Assembly: GCA_012961645.1 (NCBI GenBank)
Contig: DTYY01000183.1
Span: 1 to 6,590, forward strand
Length of the DNA: 6,590 nt
Direction of reading: 5' to 3'
Origin: Methanosarcinales archaeon
GTDB lineage: Archaea > Halobacteriota > Methanosarcinia > Methanosarcinales > Methanogasteraceae
In this document: positions 1 to 5,768 of the stretch, in pieces
Layout of the letters: each line of letters starts with the position of its first letter
Numbering within the stretch: position 1 is the stretch's first letter
The notes under the pieces: generated by a model
Told to the model about the DNA's origin: nothing
The model's input: the letters and a program-made list of their open reading frames with translations, nothing else
Database searches by the model: none
Position numbers and translations under genes: made by a program

Positions 1-243
1 TCTAAAACGGATTAAGAGATGGTATGAGTGCATTCAAAGGTAGATAAGTGGCTGAAATCATAGTGTGTATGTCAGTAAGATTACAGATATTCCTGCAGAA
101 ACCATGTATCCAGCAGATACTGCCGAGTGCTGCCATCGCTGGCATGGTATGCCAACGGCTTTGCTGCAGCTTTACGCTTTCGCATTCAAACGGAGACGAC
201 CAGATTCTCGGTAGGCCAAGTCTGCTATATTCAATACCAAATC

Positions 244-248
244 AGGAG
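244..248 (+). promoter_or_regulatory. Ribosome binding site of the antiporter gene
   Basis: AGGAG lies 11 bases before the ATG at 260. It supports that start over the ATG at 250, which is out of frame and reaches a stop after ten codons. A weak TATA-like CTATAT at 225-230 lies too close for a leader containing this site, so the true promoter is not clear. Confidence 0.6.
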
Positions 249-259
249 CATGTTAGTAT

Positions 260-2266
260 ATGGAAATATCATTACTAAGTGACATCGTCATCATATTCGG
301 ACTCTCCGTTGCTGTACTCTTCATATTCCATCTGATCAGGGTGCCGTCAATCGTTGGATTCCTACTGACCGGTGTACTGGCAGGACCTTACGGACTGGGA
401 CTTGTAAAGGCGGTCAATGAGGTTGAAATTCTGGCTGAGATCGGGGTTGTATTTCTGCTCTTCGCGATCGGACTTGACTTCTCATTAAGACGTATATTAG
501 AGATCAAGAAATCGATCCTGCTGGGCGGCTCGCTCCAGGTGTTGATGACCATTGTGGTTGTTTTTTTCATATCTGTACAGATCGGTTCCGCATTTGGTGA
601 ATCGATCTTCATAGGATTTCTCATAGCCCTCAGCAGCACGGCAATCGTGCTCAAACTCATCCAGGAGAGGGCTGAAGTTGATAGCCCCCACGGGAGAACA
701 ACACTTGCTATCCTCCTATTCCAGGATGTTATCATCGTTCCGATGATGCTGTTTACGCCTCTCTTGGCTGGAGCAGACGGGAATGTGGGCGAATCCCTCC
801 TCGTTCTTATGGCAAAAGGGATCGGTATCATCCTCTTGGTGGCAGTTGGTGCCAGATGGATTGTGCCGCGGGCATTGTATCAGATCGCAAGGACGCGAAG
901 CCCGGAACTGTTCCTGCTGAGTATTTTTGCGATATGCCTCGCGGTCGTGAGCCTGACTGCCAGTATGGGACTTTCCCTTGCACTTGGCGCATTTCTGGCA
1001 GGCTTGATCATCTCCCAGTCAGAGTATAGCCATCATGCACTCGGTAACGTTTTACCATTCCGCGACGTCTTTATGAGCTTCTTCTTCGTCTCTATCGGCA
1101 TGTTGCTCGATCTCGATTTTCTTTTCCATCAGCCCGGGCTCATCTTGCTGATTGCCCTCTCTTTTCTGGCATTGAAGGCAAGCATCGCTTGCTTTGTAGC
1201 TTTTTTACTCGGATACCCACTCCGCACCGTGATTCTGGTGGGTTTCGCACTCTGTCAGGTCGGCGAGTTCTCTTTTATCCTCTCAAGGACAGGCGTTGAG
1301 CACGGCTTGCTTGCCGGGGATATCTATCAGTTCTTTCTGACCGTCTCTGTACTCACGATGGCTGCAACACCATTCTGTATAGCAATGGCACCTCGCATAG
1401 CAGACCTTGCCATGCGTCTACCACTGCCTGAGAGGTTGATATCGGGCCTGTACCCTGTTTCTGAGATAAAGCATGCTGCCAAAAAAGATCACCTCATAAT
1501 CATCGGCTTTGGCGCAAACGGCAGAAATGTAGCACGGGCTGCCAGGGTAGCAGGCATCCCTTATGTGGTCGTTGAGATGGACCCTGAGATGGTGATGGCA
1601 GAACAGGCAAGGGGCGAGCCGATCTATTACGGGGATGCAACCCATGAGGCGGTATTTCGGCACGCAGACATAAAAGATGCAAGAATTGTTGTGATAGCAA
1701 TCTCTGACCCTGCGGCAACCCGCAGAATTACCGCAATCGCCAGGAGACTTAATCCAAAGGTCCATATCATTGTAAGAACGCGCTATCTCCAGGAGATGAA
1801 ACCCCTGTATGAACTGGGAGCCGACGACGTCGTCCCTGAGGAGTTTGAGACATCTGTGGAGATATTTACCAGGGTTCTGGTGAAATACCTCATACCCAGA
1901 GACGAGATCGAGAGCTTCATCGCGGAAGTGCGATCAGATGGCTACGAGATGTTTCGAAGCATTTCAAGAGAACCGGTACCTTTCCCGGGTCTAAAACTCC
2001 ATCTTCCGGACGTCGAAGTCGCGACGCTGCGGGTTTCTAAGAGAGCGCCCGCAGTTGGGAAGACGCTTGATCAGATCGGGCTTCGGAAGAGATATGGTGT
2101 CACGCTGCTTGCGATACGCCGGAACTCACAGATGCGGTCCAACCCGCACGGAGGCATGCATGTCTGTGGTGGCGATGTGCTCGTTGTAATTGGACCGCCA
2201 GATAAGATCGCCGGAGCAACGGTTTTGTTCCATGATCCGGAGGAAGGGGAGGCTGTCGGCACGTGA
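260..2266 (+). CDS. CPA2-family cation:proton antiporter (KefB-like) with TrkA-N and TrkA-C domains
   Basis: This is a complete 668-residue integral membrane antiporter that should exchange K+ or Na+ for protons across the cytoplasmic membrane. Residues 1 to about 385 are hydrophobic, with roughly 12-13 membrane segments. They carry CPA2 signatures: SSTAIVLKL (125-133), the Gln155-Asp156 pair in LFQDV where the family's ion-binding Asp sits, FFFVSIGM (274-281) and QVGEFSF (333-339). A soluble RCK/TrkA-N domain follows at about 410-525, with the nucleotide-binding loop GFGANG (416-421), Glu439 at the end of the second strand (typical of NAD(H) binding) and YGDAT (457-461). A TrkA-C ligand domain occupies about 585-655. 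Gating by NAD(H) or another small ligand is inferred from these domains. No KefF-like ancillary gene is adjacent. The ion specificity cannot be read from the sequence. Confidence 0.93.
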   Translation: MEISLLSDIVIIFGLSVAVLFIFHLIRVPSIVGFLLTGVLAGPYGLGLVKAVNEVEILAEIGVVFLLFAIGLDFSLRRILEIKKSILLGGSLQVLMTIVVVFFISVQIGSAFGESIFIGFLIALSSTAIVLKLIQERAEVDSPHGRTTLAILLFQDVIIVPMMLFTPLLAGADGNVGESLLVLMAKGIGIILLVAVGARWIVPRALYQIARTRSPELFLLSIFAICLAVVSLTASMGLSLALGAFLAGLIISQSEYSHHALGNVLPFRDVFMSFFFVSIGMLLDLDFLFHQPGLILLIALSFLALKASIACFVAFLLGYPLRTVILVGFALCQVGEFSFILSRTGVEHGLLAGDIYQFFLTVSVLTMAATPFCIAMAPRIADLAMRLPLPERLISGLYPVSEIKHAAKKDHLIIIGFGANGRNVARAARVAGIPYVVVEMDPEMVMAEQARGEPIYYGDATHEAVFRHADIKDARIVVIAISDPAATRRITAIARRLNPKVHIIVRTRYLQEMKPLYELGADDVVPEEFETSVEIFTRVLVKYLIPRDEIESFIAEVRSDGYEMFRSISREPVPFPGLKLHLPDVEVATLRVSKRAPAVGKTLDQIGLRKRYGVTLLAIRRNSQMRSNPHGGMHVCGGDVLVVIGPPDKIAGATVLFHDPEEGEAVGT

Positions 2267-2275
2267 ATTATGAAG

Positions 2276-2314
2276 GATGATTGGATTTATGATTGCATAT
2301 AAATGGAATCCATC
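2276..2314 (+). terminator. Imperfect stem-loop just after the antiporter stop codon
   Basis: GATG, ATT and ATTTAT on the left arm (2276-2290) pair with ATAAAT, AAT and CATC on the right (2299-2314), around an 8-base loop. A GG/GG internal mismatch and one bulged C interrupt the stem. It begins ten bases past the stop at 2266, where a transcript end is expected. There is no strong T-tract, the usual archaeal terminator signal, so the role is uncertain. Confidence 0.35.
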
Positions 2315-2315
2315 G

Positions 2316-2353
2316 TGTGTTTCGGTTAATACCTGACCACCACCCCCGACACA
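2316..2353. repeat. Bulged inverted repeat
   Basis: TGTGT (2316-2320) plus CGG (2323-2325) are fully complementary to CCGACACA (2346-2353), with two unpaired T's and a 20-base loop. It lies between the hairpin that follows the antiporter gene and the three-way junction candidate. No function is known. Confidence 0.35.
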
Positions 2354-2358
2354 TGGGC

Positions 2359-2411
2359 GCTGCGGTAACATCAGTGAGTGTTGCGCCGCACAGGTCGCAT
2401 TGATCCGCAGC
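2359..2411. ncRNA. Candidate three-way-junction RNA element (speculative)
   Basis: A perfect 7-bp closing stem, GCTGCGG (2359-2365) with CCGCAGC (2405-2411), encloses two small hairpins. The first is AACA/TGTT around an 8-base loop (2367-2382). The second is TGCG/CGCA around a 10-base loop (2382-2399). The 7-bp outer stem followed by TA resembles a tRNA acceptor, but at 53 bases with no T-arm or anticodon arm it is not a tRNA. A competing pairing, GGCGC (2356-2360) with GCGCC (2383-2387), is also possible. Direction and expression are unknown. Confidence 0.25.
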
Positions 2412-2478
2412 TTGAATGCTTTAATTTGCGGAAACTCAAAGGAAGTATCCAAAAACTGCTGCCCTGGGACTGAACGGG

Positions 2479-2558
2479 TTATAAAATGCTTTTCTGCGAA
2501 GCAGCGGCGAAAGTCGCATGTACTGTTCTTAGACGAGGAGTTGCGAGTAACCGCGTCT
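2479..2558 (+). ncRNA. Candidate small structured RNA with TATA-like box and hairpins (speculative)
   Basis: A TATA-like TTATAAAA sits at 2479-2486. After it come the hairpin TGCTT/AAGCA (2487-2503), then directly GCGGC-GAAA-GTCGC (2504-2517), a 5-bp stem with one G-T wobble capped by a GNRA tetraloop. A third hairpin pairs AGACGAGG (2531-2538) with CCGCGTCT (2551-2558), 7 of 8 pairs. If the TATA-like box is real, transcription would start near 2508, inside the second stem, so the box and the first two hairpins may not belong to one unit. The GNRA cap and the tandem layout are what suggest RNA. It matches no RNA family I know. Confidence 0.25.
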
Positions 2559-2631
2559 TCTTAGTCTACATCATCCTTCACACAAGCGTTAAATATTCGA
2601 ATCAGAGAATCGCGATCATCTGCGAACATAT

Positions 2632-3717
2632 TCATCCAGCAAACTCTACAAACGCACGCAGCTTACCAAGCGCTTCGCCGCTATCGATGACCTCCTCTGC
2701 CTTCCGGACCCCGGATTTAAGATCAGCCGTCTTTCCTGAAACATAAATCGCAGCACCTGAATTGAGCACCACAATATCCCGTTTTGGTCCTTCCTCTCCT
2801 TCAAATACCGAAACGATGTCCCTGGCATTCTCTTCAGGCGTTCCTCCTGCGATATCTTCGATCACTGCCCTCTCAAACCCGAAATCCTCAGGTTCAATGG
2901 TGTAGGTAGAGATCTCTTTGTTTTCAAGCGATGCAATCGTGGTCTCACTGATATTTGAGATCTCGTCCATGCCACCACCATGTACGACCATGGCACGCTT
3001 GCTTCCAAGCAATGAAAGCACCCGGGCAATCGTTTCGCAGAGCTCTGGATCGAAGACACCGATCACCTGCGCTGAAGCGCCCGCCGGATTGGTGAGCGGA
3101 CCAAGGATGTTGAAGACGGTTCGCACACCAAGCTCCTTTCGCGGCATTGCAACGCGTTTCATCGCCGGATGGAAGACCGGTGCCAGAAGAAAGCCTATAC
3201 CAACCTTCTCGATGCATTCGGTCACCTTCTCTGGCGGAAGATCGATTGTTATGCCGAGAGCCTTCAGCACATCAGCGCTTCCCGACTTCGATGTGATCGC
3301 GTAGTTTCCGTGCTTTGCGACCGGGATTCCTGCGGCAGCCGTGACGATTGCTGCGGCTGTGCTGACATTCATGGTGTTGTGGATGTCGCCACCTGTGCCG
3401 CAGGTGTCAACGAGCGTGCCTGCCACGTCCGGCGTAATGGTTCGCGCCGCAGCACGCATGCCACGTGCAAAACCGGCGATCTCGTCGATCGTCTCGCCTT
3501 TCATCTTGATTCCCACCAGAAAGGCTCCGATCTGAGCATCGGTCGCATCAGTGAATATGCAGCCGATGGCATCAGTCGCCTGTTCCATGCTCAGGTTCTT
3601 TTGTTCGGTTATGATCCGTATATATTCCTGCATCGTATCATCCCAGTTTGTATTAGTGCTGTGGAGTTTTGCTGTTTTCCTGCTATCACCACTTTGGTGC
3701 ATCGTTGTTATGAACAT
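2632..3717 (-). CDS. trpD: Anthranilate phosphoribosyltransferase
   Basis: The cytosolic enzyme joins anthranilate and PRPP to give phosphoribosylanthranilate, the second committed step of tryptophan synthesis. In the 361-residue reading, an all-helical N-terminal domain is followed by the PRPP-binding GTGGD (107-111), KHGNY (135-139), SKSGSADVL (143-151), RKELGVRT (193-200, holding the anthranilate-site Arg), NILGPLTNPAG (203-213) and HGGGMDEIS (246-254, metal-binding Asp-Glu). All are in family order. The family core begins at Met29 (base 3633), giving a standard 333 residues. However, the ATG at 3717 has a far better ribosome site, so the longer form is reported with this reservation. KHGNY has Tyr where many homologues have Arg. 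No other trp gene is adjacent; both neighbours are on the other strand, so it is probably monocistronic. Confidence 0.93.
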   Translation of the reverse strand: MFITTMHQSGDSRKTAKLHSTNTNWDDTMQEYIRIITEQKNLSMEQATDAIGCIFTDATDAQIGAFLVGIKMKGETIDEIAGFARGMRAAARTITPDVAGTLVDTCGTGGDIHNTMNVSTAAAIVTAAAGIPVAKHGNYAITSKSGSADVLKALGITIDLPPEKVTECIEKVGIGFLLAPVFHPAMKRVAMPRKELGVRTVFNILGPLTNPAGASAQVIGVFDPELCETIARVLSLLGSKRAMVVHGGGMDEISNISETTIASLENKEISTYTIEPEDFGFERAVIEDIAGGTPEENARDIVSVFEGEEGPKRDIVVLNSGAAIYVSGKTADLKSGVRKAEEVIDSGEALGKLRAFVEFAG

Positions 3718-3721
3718 TCTT

Positions 3722-3729
3722 CTCCACCT
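3722..3729 (-). promoter_or_regulatory. Strong ribosome binding site ahead of the upstream trpD start
   Basis: On the minus strand AGGTGGAG ends four bases before the ATG at 3717. This is a good match to the archaeal Shine-Dalgarno consensus at usual spacing. The conserved-core start at 3633 has only a weak GGATGAT three bases before it. This site is the main argument for the longer reading of trpD. Confidence 0.55.
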
Positions 3730-3758
3730 TCAATGACCTGGCTACAACCCCCGCCGCA

Positions 3759-3808
3759 ACCAATAACGACCAACAGAAACCGATGGCAGCCAATAACAAC
3801 CAATGATT
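3759..3808. repeat. Five phased decamers with CCAAT-like cores
   Basis: Five consecutive 10-bp units start at 3759, 3769, 3779, 3789 and 3799: ACCAATAACG, ACCAACAGAA, ACCGATGGCA, GCCAATAACA, ACCAATGATT. CC at positions 2-3 and A at position 5 are invariant. Position 4 is A in four of five and position 6 is T in four of five. Units 1-2 and 4-5 also form a longer direct repeat: 13 of 14 bases match between 3760-3773 and 3790-3803, exactly 30 bp apart. The array lies between the divergent trpD and ATPase genes and would cover the predicted trpD transcription start. A multimeric regulator site or an archaeal histone-positioning track are both possible. Confidence 0.6.
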
Positions 3809-3813
3809 TATTA
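3807..3813. promoter_or_regulatory. Shared TATA-like box of the divergent trpD and ATPase genes
   Basis: TTTATTA on the plus strand reads TAATAAA on the minus strand, and both resemble the archaeal TATA box. For the plus gene, a start of transcription about 26 bases on (near 3836) gives a short leader holding GGAGGT. For the minus gene it would fall near 3784, inside the decamer array. Spacing is the only support. Confidence 0.4.
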
Positions 3814-3838
3814 GGAGTGGGACACAAACAGAAATGAT

Positions 3839-3844
3839 GGAGGT
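3839..3844 (+). promoter_or_regulatory. Ribosome binding site of the secretion ATPase gene
   Basis: GGAGGT lies ten bases before the ATG at 3855. An ATG at 3834 in the same frame meets a stop after five codons, so 3855 is the first usable start. Confidence 0.65.
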
Positions 3845-3854
3845 TAGTTAATTT

Positions 3855-5651
3855 ATGGAAAGTGACGGAGCAGCCATTCCAAAGATGGTGGGCGAGGATT
3901 CTATCAGAGACGTATTTGAGGAATCTGAGATTCTGCCTGGCACAGCTGCTGGGAATGGGGAGGAGAAGTCAGGCAATGGGGATGGCGCAGCGAAGATCAC
4001 AAAAGAGGATATGATCAATGATTTTAAGAGAGAAACTAAGATTTCCGGGGAAAAGAGCAGGGAGACCCCTGAAAAAGAGAAGCTGCCGCTCACGGAAAGA
4101 CTAAAAACTCTTTTTAAAAAGAAAGAAGTGGATTTTGAGCCTTACGATCCGGAAAAACATGGTCCGCTCGTATCATTCGATGGGATGAGCGGGTATGAAG
4201 AGATCGACCGATACTGGGTGAATGAGCCTTATGCATTCATCGTGATTCTGCACAACACCGAGCAGGATGACCTGTTGTATCAGGTGGTTGAGCCGGGTAT
4301 GACCGGGCTTGAAAGCGAGTTCCTTGAAGAGATCAGGTCCCGACTAAGGGATGCGCTTCTGGTGGAAGATGTTGAAGAAGAGGAAGATAAGGAAGAAATT
4401 CTTGTAAAAAAGGTTAAATCGCTTGTTCAGGACTATGCACTCGACATAGATATCGCAACACTCGAAAAAATACTTTACTATGTCGTCAGAGATTTTATCG
4501 GTTTTGGAAAACTCGATCCGCTGATGCATGACAGTAGCATCGAGGATATATCTGCCAATGGTCACGACCTCCCAATTTATTTATATCACAAAAAATATTT
4601 AAATATCCCAACATCGGTCGTGTATGAGGAAGAGGAACTGGATTCGTTCATCATCAGGCTTGCGCAGCGAAGCGGCAAGCATATATCTATAGCAGAGCCG
4701 ATGGTCGATGCCGCGATGCCGGATGGCTCCAGAATTCAGATGACGCTTGGAGACGCTGTAACAGCCCACGGCAGCACGTTTACGATACGTAAATTCAAGG
4801 ACGTCCCGATCACGCCGATTGATCTGATCAACTGGAAGACATTCTCATCCGAAGCGATGGCTTATCTTTGGCTCTGCATCGAGAACAACAAGAGCCTGAT
4901 CTTTGCAGGCGGCACCGCATCAGGAAAGACGTCATCACTAAACGCAGCGGCGCTCTTCATGCCAGAGAAGGCAAAGATCATCACACTCGAGGATACAAGA
5001 GAACTGCAGCTCCCGCATCCGAACTGGATTCCGGGCGTGACAAGAGATGCATTCACAGCCGATAACCGCGGCGCAATCGATATGTACGAACTGCTCCGTG
5101 GCGCGCTCAGACAGCGCCCCGAGTATCTGCTGGTCGGCGAGGTCAGAGGCAAGGAAGCTCTCACGCTATTTCAGGCGATGAGCACCGGACACACAACGTT
5201 CTCAACGATGCACGCCGATTCGGTCGCATCTGCGATACATCGTCTCGAGAATCCCCCGATCAGCGTGCCGAGAACGATGATCGAGGCTCTCGACATCATG
5301 AGCATACAGTCCCAGATCTATGTCAAGGGGCAGCGTGCACGCCGATCTGTCAAGATCGTGGAGATTACGGACATCGATCCGACCACGAGAAACATCAGAA
5401 CAAACGACATCTTCGCATGGAATCCTGCAAAGGATGTGATCGAACACGTCGGAGAATCGAAGTCGCTCATAGGGATAATGACGAGACGGGGCTGGACCGT
5501 CCAGGAATTGAAGAAAGAACTCGCTTATCGACAGAAGATTCTCGAATATCTCATGCATAATGATATTACTGATTTTGATATCATAGCAACAATTATTCAC
5601 GCCTATCAATCCACCCCTGAGAAGGTGCTGCAGAAATTGGGGATCGAGTGA
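3855..5651 (+). CDS. Type II/IV secretion system ATPase (archaeal FlaI/GspE/TadA family)
   Basis: This is a complete 598-residue cytoplasmic motor ATPase of the kind that drives assembly of archaeal type IV pili, archaella or related secretion systems. Residues 1-90 are highly charged and probably disordered. A FlaI-like N-terminal domain follows from about 95, with YWVNEPYAF at 120-128, and there is an acidic run at 171-181. The catalytic half holds Walker A GGTASGKT (352-359), the Asp box IITLEDTREL (375-384), Walker B EYLLVGEVR (423-431) and the His box STGHTTFSTMHADS (443-456), all intact, so it should hydrolyse ATP. The usual partner, a FlaJ/TadC-type membrane platform protein, is absent: the next gene is convergent. 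FlaH and pilin genes are also absent, so archaellum FlaI is unlikely. Which filament it serves cannot be told. Confidence 0.93.
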   Translation: MESDGAAIPKMVGEDSIRDVFEESEILPGTAAGNGEEKSGNGDGAAKITKEDMINDFKRETKISGEKSRETPEKEKLPLTERLKTLFKKKEVDFEPYDPEKHGPLVSFDGMSGYEEIDRYWVNEPYAFIVILHNTEQDDLLYQVVEPGMTGLESEFLEEIRSRLRDALLVEDVEEEEDKEEILVKKVKSLVQDYALDIDIATLEKILYYVVRDFIGFGKLDPLMHDSSIEDISANGHDLPIYLYHKKYLNIPTSVVYEEEELDSFIIRLAQRSGKHISIAEPMVDAAMPDGSRIQMTLGDAVTAHGSTFTIRKFKDVPITPIDLINWKTFSSEAMAYLWLCIENNKSLIFAGGTASGKTSSLNAAALFMPEKAKIITLEDTRELQLPHPNWIPGVTRDAFTADNRGAIDMYELLRGALRQRPEYLLVGEVRGKEALTLFQAMSTGHTTFSTMHADSVASAIHRLENPPISVPRTMIEALDIMSIQSQIYVKGQRARRSVKIVEITDIDPTTRNIRTNDIFAWNPAKDVIEHVGESKSLIGIMTRRGWTVQELKKELAYRQKILEYLMHNDITDFDIIATIIHAYQSTPEKVLQKLGIE

Positions 5652-5679
5652 GGTTTGCGGTGCCTGCTTGGGTTGTTCA

Positions 5680-5705
5680 GGGGGTTTGGCAGGTCATTTA
5701 CCCCC
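5680..5705. terminator. GC-rich stem-loop after the ATPase gene
   Basis: GGGGGT (5680-5685) pairs perfectly with ACCCCC (5700-5705) around a 14-base loop, 29 bases past the ATPase stop. An alternative pairing, CCTGC (5663-5667) with GCAGG (5689-5693), would compete. It lies between convergent genes and could mark a transcript end in either direction, but lacks a long T-tract. Confidence 0.4.
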
Positions 5706-5716
5706 ATGGTTTAATG

Positions 5717-5768
5717 GCAGCAGAATGCCCGGAATTTTCAGAACCCTTGGACTCTTCAGTTCTGCTGC
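5717..5768. terminator. 9-bp inverted repeat spanning the end of the nuclease-like gene
   Basis: GCAGCAGAA (5717-5725) is perfectly complementary to TTCTGCTGC (5760-5768), and the right arm includes the last codons of the minus-strand gene. A shorter nested alternative, CAGAAC (5739-5744) with GTTCTG (5759-5764), shares that right arm. The position at the 3' end of the minus-strand gene suggests transcript termination or 3'-end protection. Confidence 0.4.

Larger units (their letters stand above)
2267..2631. other. Hairpin-rich intergenic region between convergent genes
   Basis: This 365-base stretch separates the antiporter and trpD stop codons. No credible protein gene is seen: the one longer reading frame (from 2486) runs through trpD on the opposite strand and looks like a shadow. 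The stretch holds several inverted repeats, listed separately (2276-2314, 2316-2353, 2359-2411, 2487-2517, 2531-2558). It also holds two 8-bp palindromes, ATTCGAAT (2595-2602) and ATCGCGAT (2609-2616). Convergent genes need only two terminators, so this much structure leaves room for a small RNA gene. Confidence 0.5.

Noticed and set aside
30..190. The 9-base direct repeat GCATTCAAA at 30-38 and 182-190, with a similar string near 6420
   Set aside because: Repeats of 9-10 bases are expected by chance in a window of this size, and there is no spacing pattern.
48..278. A 76-codon frame starting with GTG ahead of the antiporter gene
   Set aside because: It overlaps the antiporter start in another frame, lacks a good ribosome site and has no recognisable protein features.
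2359..2411. A tRNA gene, suggested by the 7-bp outer stem followed by TA
   Set aside because: It is only 53 bases and lacks T-arm and anticodon-arm signatures.
2589..2603. A tRNA T-arm-like TTCGAAT
   Set aside because: The flanking bases do not form a T stem, and no acceptor or anticodon arm is found around it.
2486..2746. An 86-codon plus-strand frame across the convergent gap
   Set aside because: Its second half is antisense to the conserved end of trpD, and its first half lies in the hairpin-rich stretch. The composition does not look like a protein.
3169..3837. A 222-codon plus-strand frame
   Set aside because: It is antisense to trpD, whose motifs are clear, and is rich in Cys and Arg as expected of a shadow frame.
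3855..5651. Assigning the ATPase as archaellum FlaI
   Set aside because: No flaH, flaJ or archaellin genes are adjacent, and the long charged N-terminal region and isolated context do not favour it. Only the family-level name is supported.
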